DNA of 34,558 bases from Salmonirosea sp038204185. Its GTDB lineage: Bacteria; Bacteroidota; Bacteroidia; Cytophagales; Spirosomataceae. The notes beneath the pieces are model-generated. The model did no database searches. It was not told the DNA's origin and was given only the letters and a program-made list of their open reading frames with translations. Positions within the stretch are counted from its first letter, which is position 1; every line of letters begins with the position of its first letter. The stretch spans positions 1 through 34,558 of the forward strand of contig JBBRDE010000014.1 of NCBI GenBank assembly GCA_038204185.1, written 5' to 3'. Position numbers and translations under genes: made by a program. Positions 8,109-17,591 of this stretch are shown piece after piece.

Positions 8109-10601
8109 TTACCGAATAGTACGGAAAGCTAATACCGATAAAATAAGGGTGAACAAGGTGGAAGTGATTGAAATACCAGTCTGCAAAACCTGCTGAGTGG
8201 ACAATTCATTACCTACCTTCGACGGTACATATATTTCCGATCCGGGTTCTACTTTGGGGTACACATTGAACAACAAAAATTTCCGTGTGCGGTCTACCGA
8301 ACCATTGGGATACTTAACGTAGGCGCTCCGCTTAAGCGACTTCCGGGTAAACCCACCCGATTGGGAGACATAATCCAGGAACGACATTTCATCATCAAAC
8401 TTAACGGTGGTCGGGTATAATAGTTCTCCTTGCACCCGGACCGTTTCGAGCCGCTTGGGTACACGTAGAATGTCCCCTTCCTGCACGATGATGTTCTCAT
8501 CAGAAGAGGGGTTTTTCAAAATTCTGTCAAGACGTATGTTAACAAATTCCTGACGGATATTTCCCCCTGCATCTACTTCGAATGCCCCCTTTTTAACATC
8601 GTTTTGAATTTGGCCCAGGGCATTGGCGGTTTGCTGAGTTTCGAACTCAGAGACGGGTGTGCGCCGGATCAGGGTTGCACCTTTAATGTAGGCCAGATTG
8701 GTTAACCCACCCGAACGTTCGATAAGATCAGTGATCTTCTCATTTTTGCTCTCGATGCCATACTCCCCGGGGTTGAGGAACTCACCCTCCAGGGTAATGA
8801 ATTGTTGTTCTTGATAATTAGGGGATTTCCGCACGATAATTTCATCAAAAGGCATCAGGGGAAATCCGCTATCTTTCCCGTTGAGGCTCATATCACGACT
8901 TACGTCGAATCGAAAAATTTCGGAGATGCTCGCATCGGAAGCCTTGGGGTCAGAATTGCGAACCCGACGTACTACCTCCACCTGAGAAGCTTGAGCCGAT
9001 TCCTTGAAACCGCCAGCTTTCATAATCACATCTTGCAGGGTCATGTTAGTCATGTAGGGGAAATTGCCCCCATTATCCCCAATTTTGGGGTTATTGACCT
9101 CCCCCTGAATATGTACTGACGACTGCTCGGCCAGTTCGAACCGCGAAGGAATCGAGACTACATCGAGGCGGGTAAGAAGTAAGTCTTCCGCCGTGCCATT
9201 GAGGATATCGCCGTAATTCAGCGTGATATTATCAAGCGACTGATCGGCCCGTGTACGGGAAACGGTGATCCGTCCAGTAAAGGCATCTTCCCGCAGCCCT
9301 TGGGCGTGGTCAATAAGGACTTTAAGAGAAGGGTTATTATCAATGGAATACTCACCGGGACGCATTACTGCCCCTTCGATGGTGACAATGTTCTCAAAGC
9401 GATCCAAAATGGTTTCCACTTCGATTTCGTCCCCGGTTTCCAATTCGAACGTATCTAACTGTTCGTTGGAAATATCAATGATACGGCGCTCACGGGGCGT
9501 AATACGGTACACTTTCACCCGACCCCGGTAGGCGTTATCCGTAAATCCTCCCGCGTAACGAATAATATCACTAAGGGTCTCGCCCTCCTTAGGTTCGAAC
9601 AAACCGGGCGTTTTGATATTGCCAATCAACTCCACCCTTTTTTTATAATAGCCAACGGTGATGCGATCATTATCCTGTACCCTGATGGCACCTTGCAGGG
9701 TACCTTCGGTCAGAAAGGGATACAGGTCAAAGGTTGACACAACCTTATTATTGCGAATCACTTTAATTTCCCGAAAGGTACCCACCTCAGTAGGCCCTCC
9801 CGACTGGTAAAGCGCATCAAAAGCCGAGGAAAGGGAGGTAAGGGAATAACTGCCCGGATTAGATACCTGACCCGTTACAAAGACATTCACCTGCCGGGTC
9901 TGGCCTAGGGCGAGGGTGAGTTGGGTAGGAGCAGAGTTTCCGCCTGAGCCCAAAAGTGAAGGTATGAATTTGGAATAGCGGGACAATAAAATCTTACGTA
10001 CCTCTTCAATTGATTTTCCCCCTACGTTTACATTACCAATACGGAAGAGGGTGACGAAGCCATCCCGATTTACCACCAAATCCTGTGGTGGCAACTCAGC
10101 GTAGCCATTGATGTAAAGTGTCAGGGCATCTCCGGGGCCAATGGTGTAGTCGGCTGGGGTGGCGATACTGGTCTGAGCAATGGGTTCATACTGTTTGTCG
10201 GCAAAAACATCATATCCGAATATTTTTTCGCGAAGATCCAGCTTAGCCTGATTTGCGGCCGAAACAGCTTTCTTTTGGTCATCGTTTTTCTGCTCGTCGG
10301 CAGCCTTTAATGCAGCCTCGGCTTGGGATTTGGCATCCAGTGGGGCAGGGTCTGCCTGCGCCTTGGCGGGCGTCTGGGCGTTGCTGGCGGGGGTATTGGA
10401 ATTCGCCGGTGCATTAGAATTGGGATTTCCCTGACTGCCGGCATTTCCGGGACCGCTTGTACTTCCGGGTCCTGATGAGGCAGGAGCCCCCGTTGGGGCA
10501 GGTGCAATCACTTGGGAAAAAACAGGCGAAAGGGCAATGCAGAAAAACACTATGACAAGAAAAAGTTTTTTCTGGTAAATTGCGATACTATTCAGGATCA
10601 T
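8109..10601 (-). CDS. Multi-SLBB polysaccharide export outer-membrane protein (Wza-like)
   Basis: A protein of 830 residues. An N-terminal signal peptide (KKLFLVIVFFCIALSPVFSQ) is followed by a Pro/Ala/Asn/Gly-rich linker (residues 32-95) and a charged helix. Then comes the Poly_export domain (YTIGPGDALTLYINGYAELP, about residues 150-235) and a series of at least five SLBB domains, each marked by a 'G.v..PG.y' strand (VTGQVSNPGSYSLTS, LIGNIKTPGLFEP, IEGAVMRPGEYSI, LEGEFLNPGEYGIESK, VQGELLYPTTVKF). The C-terminus ends in a hydrophobic helix (SITSTLFTLILSVLAF). It forms the periplasmic and outer-membrane conduit for the glycan. At about twice the length of E. coli Wza it matches the long Bacteroidetes type. 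It is the first visible gene of the operon and has its own upstream region. Confidence 0.92.
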   Translation of the reverse strand: MILNSIAIYQKKLFLVIVFFCIALSPVFSQVIAPAPTGAPASSGPGSTSGPGNAGSQGNPNSNAPANSNTPASNAQTPAKAQADPAPLDAKSQAEAALKAADEQKNDDQKKAVSAANQAKLDLREKIFGYDVFADKQYEPIAQTSIATPADYTIGPGDALTLYINGYAELPPQDLVVNRDGFVTLFRIGNVNVGGKSIEEVRKILLSRYSKFIPSLLGSGGNSAPTQLTLALGQTRQVNVFVTGQVSNPGSYSLTSLSSAFDALYQSGGPTEVGTFREIKVIRNNKVVSTFDLYPFLTEGTLQGAIRVQDNDRITVGYYKKRVELIGNIKTPGLFEPKEGETLSDIIRYAGGFTDNAYRGRVKVYRITPRERRIIDISNEQLDTFELETGDEIEVETILDRFENIVTIEGAVMRPGEYSIDNNPSLKVLIDHAQGLREDAFTGRITVSRTRADQSLDNITLNYGDILNGTAEDLLLTRLDVVSIPSRFELAEQSSVHIQGEVNNPKIGDNGGNFPYMTNMTLQDVIMKAGGFKESAQASQVEVVRRVRNSDPKASDASISEIFRFDVSRDMSLNGKDSGFPLMPFDEIIVRKSPNYQEQQFITLEGEFLNPGEYGIESKNEKITDLIERSGGLTNLAYIKGATLIRRTPVSEFETQQTANALGQIQNDVKKGAFEVDAGGNIRQEFVNIRLDRILKNPSSDENIIVQEGDILRVPKRLETVRVQGELLYPTTVKFDDEMSFLDYVSQSGGFTRKSLKRSAYVKYPNGSVDRTRKFLLFNVYPKVEPGSEIYVPSKVGNELSTQQVLQTGISITSTLFTLILSVLAFRTIR

Positions 10602-10855
10602 TGTTGGCTGGCTAAGTAATGTTCGATGAAAATGGTGACTTTTTAGCTAATAGTAACGTTAGTATACGAGGAAGGGGGTCTTTTAAAAGTGCAAATCCGG
10701 TCGGTGGGTTTGAAAGGGCAAAGTAAAGAAGTTTTTTCCTAATTTTAAAGTATTCCTAATTTTCGGGTAAATACGGGTGCTTTTCTTTAGGTAACGTTAT
10801 TTGAATTATCATACGTATCCATTCTAAAATTATTAATACTAAACATACCTGTTCA
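10602..10855. other. Divergent intergenic region between the polysaccharide operon and parE
   Basis: 254 bases, AT-rich, and no reading frame of note. It must hold the promoter of the export operon (minus strand) and that of parE (plus strand). On the minus strand a near-consensus -7 element TTACTTTG is seen at 10726-10719. No convincing TAnnTTTG is visible for parE. No strong hairpin or repeat was found. Confidence 0.5.
10719..10726 (-). promoter_or_regulatory. Possible -7 promoter element of the polysaccharide export operon
   Basis: On the minus strand the sequence reads TTACTTTG, one mismatch from the Bacteroidetes -7 consensus TAnnTTTG. It lies about 118 bases upstream of the SLBB protein start. 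A TTTA roughly 19 bases further upstream could stand in for the -33 TTTG. The match is imperfect, so this is only a candidate. Confidence 0.3.
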
Positions 10856-12724
10856 ATGGCAGAAAGTAATCCCGTACAGTACGATGAAAGCAGTATCCGC
10901 TCCCTTGATTGGAAGGAGCACATCCGGCTCAGGCCGGGGATGTATATCGGTAAGTTAGGCGATGGTGCCTCGGTGGATGACGGAATATACGTGCTGGTTA
11001 AGGAAATTGTCGATAATTCTATTGACGAGCACATGATGGGCAATGGAAAAACCATCGAAATTAAGATATCCGAACACCGGGTTGAAGTCCGTGATTACGG
11101 ACGGGGGATACCCCTGGGTAAAGTGATCGACTGTGTGTCCAAAATAAATACGGGGGGCAAGTATGATTCCGGAGCGTTTCAGAAATCAGTGGTGCTTATC
11201 GGCGTAGGTACCAAAGCCGTCAATGCACTTTCCAATTATTTTAAAGTGCAGTCTTTCCGTGATGGAAAGACCAAATGGGCAGAATTTGAGCAGGGCGAGC
11301 TTACGAATGAATCGAGCGAGGAGTCCACGAACCAACGCAACGGTACCTTTATTGCCTTTGAACCCGATAACCTCATCTTTAAAAATTTCAGGTACATCCC
11401 GCAATACCTGGACTCGATGATCAATAACTACTGCTACCTGAATGCCGGGCTCACGATCAACTTCAACGGCCAGAAGTACTTTTCCCAAAACGGTCTGCTG
11501 GATTTGTTGCGCGATAAAACGGATCAGGATACGCTCCGCTACCCGATCATCCACCTGAAAGGGGAGGATATTGAGCTTGCCATGACCCACAATAACCAGT
11601 ATGGCGAAGAATATTACTCGTTTGTCAATGGTCAGTATACTACGCAGGGAGGTACTCACCTGACGGCCTTTCGGGAATCGATCGTGAAGGTGATGCGGGA
11701 ACACTTCAATAAGGAATACGCTACAGAAGATGTTCGTAGTTCAATTGTAGCAGCTATCGCCATACGGGTTCAGGAACCTATTTTTGAATCCCAAACCAAA
11801 ACCAAACTAGGCTCCAATACCCTATCGCCTGATCCCAACAGCCAGTCGGTACGTTCGTTCATGAACGATTTTATCAAAGAACGCATCGACAACTATCTGC
11901 ACATGCACCCCGAAACTCGGGATGCGATCAAGAAACGGATCGAGCAGTCGGAGAAAGAGCGGAAGGAATTGGCGGGTATCAAAAAACTTGCTAACGAACG
12001 TGCTAAAAAGGCGAACCTGCACAACAAGAAGTTACGGGACTGCCGACAACACTTGACCGATGCCAAACTTGAAGAACGGTTTAACACCACCCTATTCATT
12101 ACAGAGGGCGATTCGGCCAGTGGTTCCATCACGAAATCACGTAACGTGCAAACTCAGGCTGTGTTTAGCCTGCGGGGTAAGCCGCTAAATTGTTTTGGGC
12201 TTACAAAAAAAATCGTGTACGAAAATGAAGAGTTCAACCTCCTGCAACATGCCCTCGACATTGAGAATGGAATCGAGAATTTGCGCTTCAACCGCATTGT
12301 AATCGCCACGGATGCCGACGTGGATGGGATGCACATTCGCTTGTTGATTATGACATTTTTTCTCCAGTTTTTCCCGGATTTGGTGCGGAATGGCCATCTT
12401 TACATTCTTGAAACCCCGCTGTTCCGGGTACGAAACAAAAAAGAAACGGTGTATTGCTATTCCGAAGAGGAAAAACAACAGGCAGTCCAGCGGCTCGGTT
12501 CCAGGCCTGAGATTACGCGATTCAAAGGGTTGGGGGAGATTTCGCCCGAGGAGTTCGGAACATTCATCGGGGAGTATATGCATCTCGAGCCCATTATTTT
12601 GCAGAAAGAAACCTCCATCCAGAAGCTGTTGGCCTATTTTATGGGGAAGAATTCTCCCGAACGACAGAAATTTATAATTAACAATTTGAAAGTGGAAAAA
12701 AACATCGACGAATTGGCCGCTTAA
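10856..12724 (+). CDS. parE: DNA topoisomerase IV subunit B (type IIA topoisomerase ATPase subunit)
   Basis: A 622-residue ATPase and TOPRIM subunit that works with ParC to separate linked chromosomes. The GHKL ATPase motifs are seen in VKEIVDNSIDEH (residues 48-59), DYGRGIPLG (80-88) and a glycine-rich lid (KSVVLIGVGTKAVNALS). The TOPRIM domain shows LFITEGDSASGSI near residue 417, DADVDGMHIR, and the C-terminal RFKGLGEISPEEF motif. The length is typical for the short ParE form of Bacteroidetes (GyrB in this group is slightly longer and starts differently), so ParE is preferred, with GyrB as the alternative. The ATG at 10856 is chosen because the frame begins there directly with the family's N-terminus. 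pheA follows in the same direction after 88 bases. Confidence 0.9.
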   Translation: MAESNPVQYDESSIRSLDWKEHIRLRPGMYIGKLGDGASVDDGIYVLVKEIVDNSIDEHMMGNGKTIEIKISEHRVEVRDYGRGIPLGKVIDCVSKINTGGKYDSGAFQKSVVLIGVGTKAVNALSNYFKVQSFRDGKTKWAEFEQGELTNESSEESTNQRNGTFIAFEPDNLIFKNFRYIPQYLDSMINNYCYLNAGLTINFNGQKYFSQNGLLDLLRDKTDQDTLRYPIIHLKGEDIELAMTHNNQYGEEYYSFVNGQYTTQGGTHLTAFRESIVKVMREHFNKEYATEDVRSSIVAAIAIRVQEPIFESQTKTKLGSNTLSPDPNSQSVRSFMNDFIKERIDNYLHMHPETRDAIKKRIEQSEKERKELAGIKKLANERAKKANLHNKKLRDCRQHLTDAKLEERFNTTLFITEGDSASGSITKSRNVQTQAVFSLRGKPLNCFGLTKKIVYENEEFNLLQHALDIENGIENLRFNRIVIATDADVDGMHIRLLIMTFFLQFFPDLVRNGHLYILETPLFRVRNKKETVYCYSEEEKQQAVQRLGSRPEITRFKGLGEISPEEFGTFIGEYMHLEPIILQKETSIQKLLAYFMGKNSPERQKFIINNLKVEKNIDELAA

Positions 12725-12812
12725 ATCTATCCTGAACCAATGATGGAGTGGTTACCCCTATGCATGGCGTGTTCCACTTCACCATTCTTACTTTCATTCT
12801 ACGATCACCCTC

Positions 12813-13886
12813 TTGGATTTACTAGAACTCAGACAACGTATTGATGCCCTGGACGATCAGCTTCTGCTTTTGCTCAACGAGCGCATGGAGCATGTGAAAT
12901 CAGTCGGCGAAATGAAACGTGCTCAAAAATCGATCATCTACCGTCCCGAACGCGAGAAGCAGATTTTGGACCGACTTTCCAGGCAAAATGCTGGCTTACT
13001 GACTCCCACGGCCATTGAGGCCATTTTTCTTGAAATTTTTGCGGTATCGCGCAATCTGGAATTGCCCGAGCGCATTGCGTACCTGGGACCCGAAGGCAGC
13101 TTTACCCATCAGGCGGCCGAAAGTCGGTTTGGCGGCATGAGCGAGTATCTGGTGCTTCCCACCATTCATTCCATTTTTGATAGCGTCGAAACCGGACGGG
13201 CACGCTTTGGGGTAGTGCCGATCGAGAATAATCAGGAGGGGATGGTAGGCGAAACGGTGGATCTACTCCGTGAGAAAGAACTCCACATCGCGGCTGAGGC
13301 GTATCTATCTATACACTTTGCTTTTGCTTCCCAGCTCGACTCGCTGACCCAAATTCGCCGTATCTATTCTAAGGATATTGCTTTTAGGCAGTGCAGCAAA
13401 TTTTTGCGGGAGTACTTTGAGGACAACCGGATTGAAATGATTCCGGTCGAATCGACCTCCAAGGCCGCTAAACTAGCGTTCAGCGAGCCCGACTCGGCTG
13501 CAATCTGTTCGCACATTGCCGCCCGTTTGTATGGGGTACCTGTTCTTTTCGACAACATTGGCGACAGCGACCAGAATAGAACACGATTCCTGATTATTTC
13601 AAAAAACTTCACGAATCAGAAAAGTCAGGCGGATAAAACGACGATTATTGCCAACCTCCCCAACACCAACAAACCGGGAGTACTTTTTGATTTTCTGAAA
13701 GATTTCTATGATCGTGGGATTAACCTTACCAAAATCGAAAGTCGGCCCCTGCGCCAGGGGTCTTTCTTCCGCTACTGGTTTCTGGTGGAATTTGAAGGCC
13801 ACTATGAAGATGAGCCAATCCGGGAAATTCTGGAAAAGTACGGTAATAATCTGAAGGTACTGGGAAGTTACGTACGTATAAAATAA
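12813..13886 (+). CDS. pheA: Bifunctional chorismate mutase / prephenate dehydratase (P-protein)
   Basis: The enzyme has 357 residues and makes phenylpyruvate from chorismate for phenylalanine synthesis. Residues 1-85 are an AroQ-type chorismate mutase (LLELRQRIDALDDQLLLLLN, RPEREKQIL). Residues about 88-265 are the prephenate dehydratase (IAYLGPEGSFTHQAA, VPIENNQEG, and the catalytic TRF motif in QNRTRFLII). Residues about 280-357 form the ACT regulatory domain, with the ESRP motif (KIESRPLRQGSFF) that binds phenylalanine for feedback control. The start codon is TTG: no ATG or GTG lies in frame between the upstream stop at 12741 and the chorismate mutase start. No Shine-Dalgarno is seen. It converges on ribF with a 23-base gap. 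Confidence 0.93.
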   Translation: MDLLELRQRIDALDDQLLLLLNERMEHVKSVGEMKRAQKSIIYRPEREKQILDRLSRQNAGLLTPTAIEAIFLEIFAVSRNLELPERIAYLGPEGSFTHQAAESRFGGMSEYLVLPTIHSIFDSVETGRARFGVVPIENNQEGMVGETVDLLREKELHIAAEAYLSIHFAFASQLDSLTQIRRIYSKDIAFRQCSKFLREYFEDNRIEMIPVESTSKAAKLAFSEPDSAAICSHIAARLYGVPVLFDNIGDSDQNRTRFLIISKNFTNQKSQADKTTIIANLPNTNKPGVLFDFLKDFYDRGINLTKIESRPLRQGSFFRYWFLVEFEGHYEDEPIREILEKYGNNLKVLGSYVRIK

Positions 13887-13909
13887 GCGGGAAAACGTAT
13901 CTTTCGCTA

Positions 13910-14839
13910 TTAGGATTTTAAATAGAGGAGGGCCGCTTCCTGATCGATATGTAACTGCTGCACAAGGGCCGGGATACCATCAAATTTCATTTCGGGACGC
14001 AGGTAATGCATAACCTGTATTTCCAGATGCTCTCCGTAAATATTTTCCTTGAAGTTGAATAGGTGTACTTCGATCGTGCGTGAATCGCCCCCGACGGTGG
14101 GACGAACGCCAATGTTTAACATGCCTTTGATAAATTGATCACCTTGCCGGACCATGACTGCATACACGCCGTTTGCCGGAATCAACTTGTACGAATCACG
14201 AACCTCCACGTTGGCAGTAGGGTACCCAAGGGTACGACCCAGTTGCTTGCCTTTGACTACCGTCCCTGAAAAAGCGTAGGGCCTTCCCAAAAGCTCAGTG
14301 GCCGTGGCTACTTCGCCCCGCAGAAGCGCTTTACGGATACGGGTTGAACTTACGGCCAGAGCTTCGATATCCTCTCGGGAAATTTCTTCTACCTCAAATC
14401 CGTACGAGGGAGCTGCCTTTTTTAAAAAATCAAAACTTCCCTCACGATTGCGGCCAAAGCGGTGGTCGTAGCCAATTACAAATTTTTTGGTGCCGATCCG
14501 ATCAACCAGTACCTGTTGGATAAATTCTTCCGATGAAAGTTCAGAAAAGGCTCTGGTAAAGGGAGTAATAATCAAATGGTCAATCTCCACTTGACTGAAT
14601 AAGTCGATTTTCTCCTCAATCGTTGAAAGAAGTTGCAGATTTTGACTGTCGTCCGAGACGATCATCCGGGGATGGGGCCAGAAGGTAAGTACCACCGTTT
14701 CCCCCTGTTGTTGAGCACTTATTTCACGCAATCTGCTCAGGATTTTATGATGGCCCCGATGCACCCCATCAAAGGTGCCGCTGGTAACAACAGCATAGGA
14801 ACGTTTTTGAAACGATTCGAGGCTATGGTAAACGTTCAT
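13910..14839 (-). CDS. ribF: Bifunctional riboflavin kinase / FAD synthetase
   Basis: A 309-residue enzyme that converts riboflavin to FMN and then to FAD. The N-terminal adenylyltransferase domain (about 1-180) shows GTFDGVHRGHHKIL, the nucleotidyltransferase HxGH-type motif, and VSSTRIRKALLRG. The C-terminal flavokinase domain (about 185-309) shows PTANVEV, the substrate and metal site, plus NIGVRPTVGG and VHLFNF. The start ATG at 14839 overlaps the truB stop in an ATGA, so translation is coupled. The ribF-truB pair is a common bacterial neighbourhood. Confidence 0.95.
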   Translation of the reverse strand: MNVYHSLESFQKRSYAVVTSGTFDGVHRGHHKILSRLREISAQQQGETVVLTFWPHPRMIVSDDSQNLQLLSTIEEKIDLFSQVEIDHLIITPFTRAFSELSSEEFIQQVLVDRIGTKKFVIGYDHRFGRNREGSFDFLKKAAPSYGFEVEEISREDIEALAVSSTRIRKALLRGEVATATELLGRPYAFSGTVVKGKQLGRTLGYPTANVEVRDSYKLIPANGVYAVMVRQGDQFIKGMLNIGVRPTVGGDSRTIEVHLFNFKENIYGEHLEIQVMHYLRPEMKFDGIPALVQQLHIDQEAALLYLKS

Positions 14840-15546
14840 TGGTTCGAAGGTAGATTCAATTCATTCCGTTTTTTCTGGATAAACTGATCCATTGGTACCG
14901 AGTCAAAAACGGAATAATCACCAATACGGGTTCTGCGCAGGGCGGATAAATACGCTCCGCTTTCCAGGATTTGTCCAAAATCGCGTACCAGGCTGCGGAT
15001 GTAAGTACCTTTGCTACATACAATCCGAAAATGAATGGTTGGAAAGTCGTAAGACTGTATCTCGAAGGCACTGACTGTTACTTCCCGAGGCATGATTTCT
15101 ACCGTTTCGCCACGCCGGGCTTTTTTATATAGGCGCTCACCATTCAATCGCACGGCCGAGTATATGGGGGGAAGCTGTTGCAATACGCCCGTGAGTTGCT
15201 GAACCGCACCCTCAAGGGCTTCCTCTGTAATATGATCGACCGGAAATTCGTGATCAAACTCAGTTTCTAAATCTACTGATGGGGTCGTTTTTCCCAACAC
15301 CAGGGTACCTTCGTACTCCTTTTCCTGAGCCTGATACGAATCGATTTGCTTAGTTTTTTTTCCGGTACACAGAATCAATAAACCGGTAGCAAGCGGATCA
15401 AGGGTACCGGCGTGCCCAATTTTCTTGAACTTGCAGGCCCATTTTAATTTTTTGACGACATCGAACGAAGTCCAGGTGAGCGGTTTATCGATCAGAATCA
15501 TCTCTCCTTCATCGGGAGCATTGGCAGATTGTGGTACCTCACTCAT
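14836..15546 (-). CDS. truB: tRNA pseudouridine(55) synthase
   Basis: A 236-residue enzyme that isomerises U55 in the T loop of tRNAs. The catalytic aspartate is in HAGTLDPLATGLL, preceded by the family start DKPLTWTSFDVVKKL. Also visible are the substrate-binding IYSAVRLNGERLYKKARRGE and CSKGTYIRSLVRD. The protein is shorter than E. coli TruB because it lacks most of the C-terminal PUA domain, as is usual in Bacteroidetes. It lies 3 bases after uppP and overlaps ribF by 4. The TTCGA T loops of tRNA-Leu and of the tRNA-like RNAs at 32954 and 33172 contain its normal recognition sequence. Confidence 0.95.
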   Translation of the reverse strand: MSEVPQSANAPDEGEMILIDKPLTWTSFDVVKKLKWACKFKKIGHAGTLDPLATGLLILCTGKKTKQIDSYQAQEKEYEGTLVLGKTTPSVDLETEFDHEFPVDHITEEALEGAVQQLTGVLQQLPPIYSAVRLNGERLYKKARRGETVEIMPREVTVSAFEIQSYDFPTIHFRIVCSKGTYIRSLVRDFGQILESGAYLSALRRTRIGDYSVFDSVPMDQFIQKKRNELNLPSNQ

Positions 15547-15549
15547 TAT

Positions 15550-16329
15550 TTAAACAATATCGAGTTCGTAGCCCATCGCCAGAAGTGCCAACAGGATAAT
15601 GCCCAGAACGATACGGTAGTAGCCAAATACCTTGAAACCGTACTTAGTCAGAAAATTGATAAAAAAGCGGATGGCTAGCATGGCTACAATAAAAGCGACG
15701 ACATTGCCAAAAAGCAAAATTTTGATATCGGAAGCTTGGATGCTCTCGTAGGTTTTCAAAAACTTATAACCGGCGGCAGCGGCCATGGTGGGTACAGCCA
15801 GAAAAAATGAGAATTCGGCGGATTGCTTCCGGGTAAGGCCCTGAAACATCCCGCCAATGATGGTGGCTGCCGAGCGTGAAACGCCCGGAATCATGGCGAT
15901 ACATTGATAGAACCCAATCTTCAGAGCTTCGGGGAAGGTAATTTCTCTGTCTTTGGGATACTCGTTGACGATACGGTCGATAAAAACAAGTACAATACCA
16001 CCCACCAATAAGGAAACTGCCACGACAACCACATTTTCAAGTAAGGCATCAATGTAGTCATTCAACAGAAACCCAATGACGGCAGCGGGCAGGAAGGCAA
16101 CGAAGAGCTTGTAATAAAAATCGGTAGTCTGCAGGAATCGTCGGGTGTATAGGATGAGTACCGACAATATGGCTCCAAACTGAATATTGACGGTATACAT
16201 CTTGGTGAAATCCGAATGGCTGATTCCCATGATGGAAGAAGCAATAATCATGTGACCGGTTGATGAGACCGGTAAAAATTCGGTGATTCCCTCAATTATT
16301 GCGAGAATCAATGCTTGCCAAATGGTCAT
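15550..16329 (-). CDS. uppP: Undecaprenyl-diphosphatase (bacitracin resistance protein)
   Basis: An integral membrane phosphatase that recycles undecaprenyl pyrophosphate to the monophosphate carrier used for peptidoglycan and surface glycans. Motifs seen are ALILAIIEGITEFLPVSSTGH (the conserved E and PVSSTGH region) and PGVSRSAATIIGG, the catalytic arginine/serine motif. About eight hydrophobic segments fit the family. A start at 16359 is also possible, but the ATG at 16329 gives MTIWQALILA, the usual N-terminus, and overlaps the DUF3098 stop as ATGA. It is therefore preferred (259 residues). Confidence 0.93.
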   Translation of the reverse strand: MTIWQALILAIIEGITEFLPVSSTGHMIIASSIMGISHSDFTKMYTVNIQFGAILSVLILYTRRFLQTTDFYYKLFVAFLPAAVIGFLLNDYIDALLENVVVVAVSLLVGGIVLVFIDRIVNEYPKDREITFPEALKIGFYQCIAMIPGVSRSAATIIGGMFQGLTRKQSAEFSFFLAVPTMAAAAGYKFLKTYESIQASDIKILLFGNVVAFIVAMLAIRFFINFLTKYGFKVFGYYRIVLGIILLALLAMGYELDIV

Positions 16330-16556
16330 GAATGAGAGGGTTTGCGCAGGATAGCCCAAAACTCGACAATAAAGCCCGCCAGGGTTACCAGGGGCCCTAT
16401 TGTAAGACCGAGGATACCGAATCCGAATTCAGCGGTATCCAGGCTCATGATAACGAAACCCAGCAGAATAATTCCCAGACCGATTAGCATGAGCCGGTAG
16501 TTGACTGCATGAAAGGGCAGGTGGTTTTTATCAGAATTCATATACAGATTAGACAA
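16326..16556 (-). CDS. DUF3098 small membrane protein
   Basis: A 76-residue protein with two transmembrane helices (YRLMLIGLGIILLGFVIMSL and ILGLTIGPLVTLAGFIVEFW) joined by a short loop. This is the layout of the DUF3098 family, which is almost restricted to Bacteroidetes and is usually found between ftsX and uppP, as here. The function is unknown. Position suggests a link to FtsX or envelope assembly, but the sequence does not show it. An alternative start is the Met at codon 6 (16541). Confidence 0.85.
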   Translation of the reverse strand: MSNLYMNSDKNHLPFHAVNYRLMLIGLGIILLGFVIMSLDTAEFGFGILGLTIGPLVTLAGFIVEFWAILRKPSHS

Positions 16557-16585
16557 TAGATTTGAAAATAATGAAACCGGAAGAT

Positions 16586-17464
16586 TTAATACAGTTCGTC
16601 AAGCGACATTCTAAGGTACCTGGACAGCGATTGCGTGGTGCTGACGATCCCAATGAGGATACCCAATATAAGTAGTAGAGCGAGTAAAAAGATTAGCTTA
16701 TCGGGCTCTTGAAGTTGCGCAAGCCCTTCTACGTTACGGATGGCCACCTGCTGTAGAATCACCAGAAAAAAACCGGCAATGCAGGCACTAATGAATCCCT
16801 GCATAATACCGCGCATCAGGAAAGGCCGCTGGATGAACCCATTGGTAGCTCCCACCAATTGCATACTCCGGATTAGGAAACGCTGCGAGTAAATGGCGAG
16901 TTTTATCGTATTGTTGATTAATAATACAATGATTATCAACATAACAAGCGCAAAGGAAGCCAGAATGATGTACAATTTGGTAATATTCTTATTGATGGCA
17001 TCGGCCAGGTTTTCCTGATAAACTACCTCATACACTCCACCCAGTTTTTCCAAATCAGCTTTAATAGCCTTTAACTTGGCCTCTTCAAAATAGTCCTCCT
17101 GGACCTTTACCCGATAGCTGTTGCGCAAAGGGTTTTCACCCAGAAAGGCAGTAAAATCTTCCTTGGTACCCTCCATGAATTCTTCTGCTGCCATTTCTTT
17201 GGAAACAAAAAGAATCGCTAAGGTATCTCCGGTAGTCTGAACGTAGGGTTTCCGTTTTATACTGGTCATGAGGGAATCCCGACCAGCAGGGGTAACATCT
17301 TTGTCTACAAAGACACGTACCTCGATATTCGGGCGAATAATGGACACCAACTTTTTGGATTGAATTACCAGAATACCACAGAAGCCAATCAGAAACAAGG
17401 CAGCCGTTAGACTGATGACGATCATCGTGTTGGGATAGCTCCCGATCTTTTTCTTTTGGGCCAT
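16586..17464 (-). CDS. ftsX: Cell division protein FtsX (permease-like)
   Basis: A 292-residue membrane protein with one N-terminal helix (IVISLTAALFLIGFCGILVI), a periplasmic domain of about 130 residues, and three C-terminal helices, the standard FtsX topology. The periplasmic domain includes IRPNIEVRVFVDKDVTPA. The third helix region is preceded by QRFLIRSMQLVGATNGFIQRPFL, the conserved FtsX family segment. With FtsE (not in the window) it couples septal peptidoglycan hydrolase activation to division. It begins the minus-strand cluster ftsX-DUF3098-uppP-truB-ribF, with a promoter-like element just upstream. Confidence 0.92.
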   Translation of the reverse strand: MAQKKKIGSYPNTMIVISLTAALFLIGFCGILVIQSKKLVSIIRPNIEVRVFVDKDVTPAGRDSLMTSIKRKPYVQTTGDTLAILFVSKEMAAEEFMEGTKEDFTAFLGENPLRNSYRVKVQEDYFEEAKLKAIKADLEKLGGVYEVVYQENLADAINKNITKLYIILASFALVMLIIIVLLINNTIKLAIYSQRFLIRSMQLVGATNGFIQRPFLMRGIMQGFISACIAGFFLVILQQVAIRNVEGLAQLQEPDKLIFLLALLLILGILIGIVSTTQSLSRYLRMSLDELY

Positions 17465-17492
17465 GTAAACTGTTCAGGGTACGTATGCAGGA

Positions 17493-17500
17493 CAAAAATA
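17493..17500 (-). promoter_or_regulatory. -7 promoter element upstream of ftsX
   Basis: On the minus strand the sequence is TATTTTTG, a full match to the Bacteroidetes -7 consensus TAnnTTTG. It sits 28 bases upstream of the ftsX start. A good -33 TTTG is not obvious; TTCGG lies at about the right distance. Confidence 0.55.
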
Positions 17501-17591
17501 GGTATTAATAGCCGAAGCTGGGGTATAGATTGGGTACCTTAACGATTTTTAACTAAAAATTACCAGGATTCTGTGCTTAAAAACAGGGGTT

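Noticed and set aside
13887..13909. A terminator between pheA and ribF.
   Set aside because: The 23 bases contain no inverted repeat or T run.
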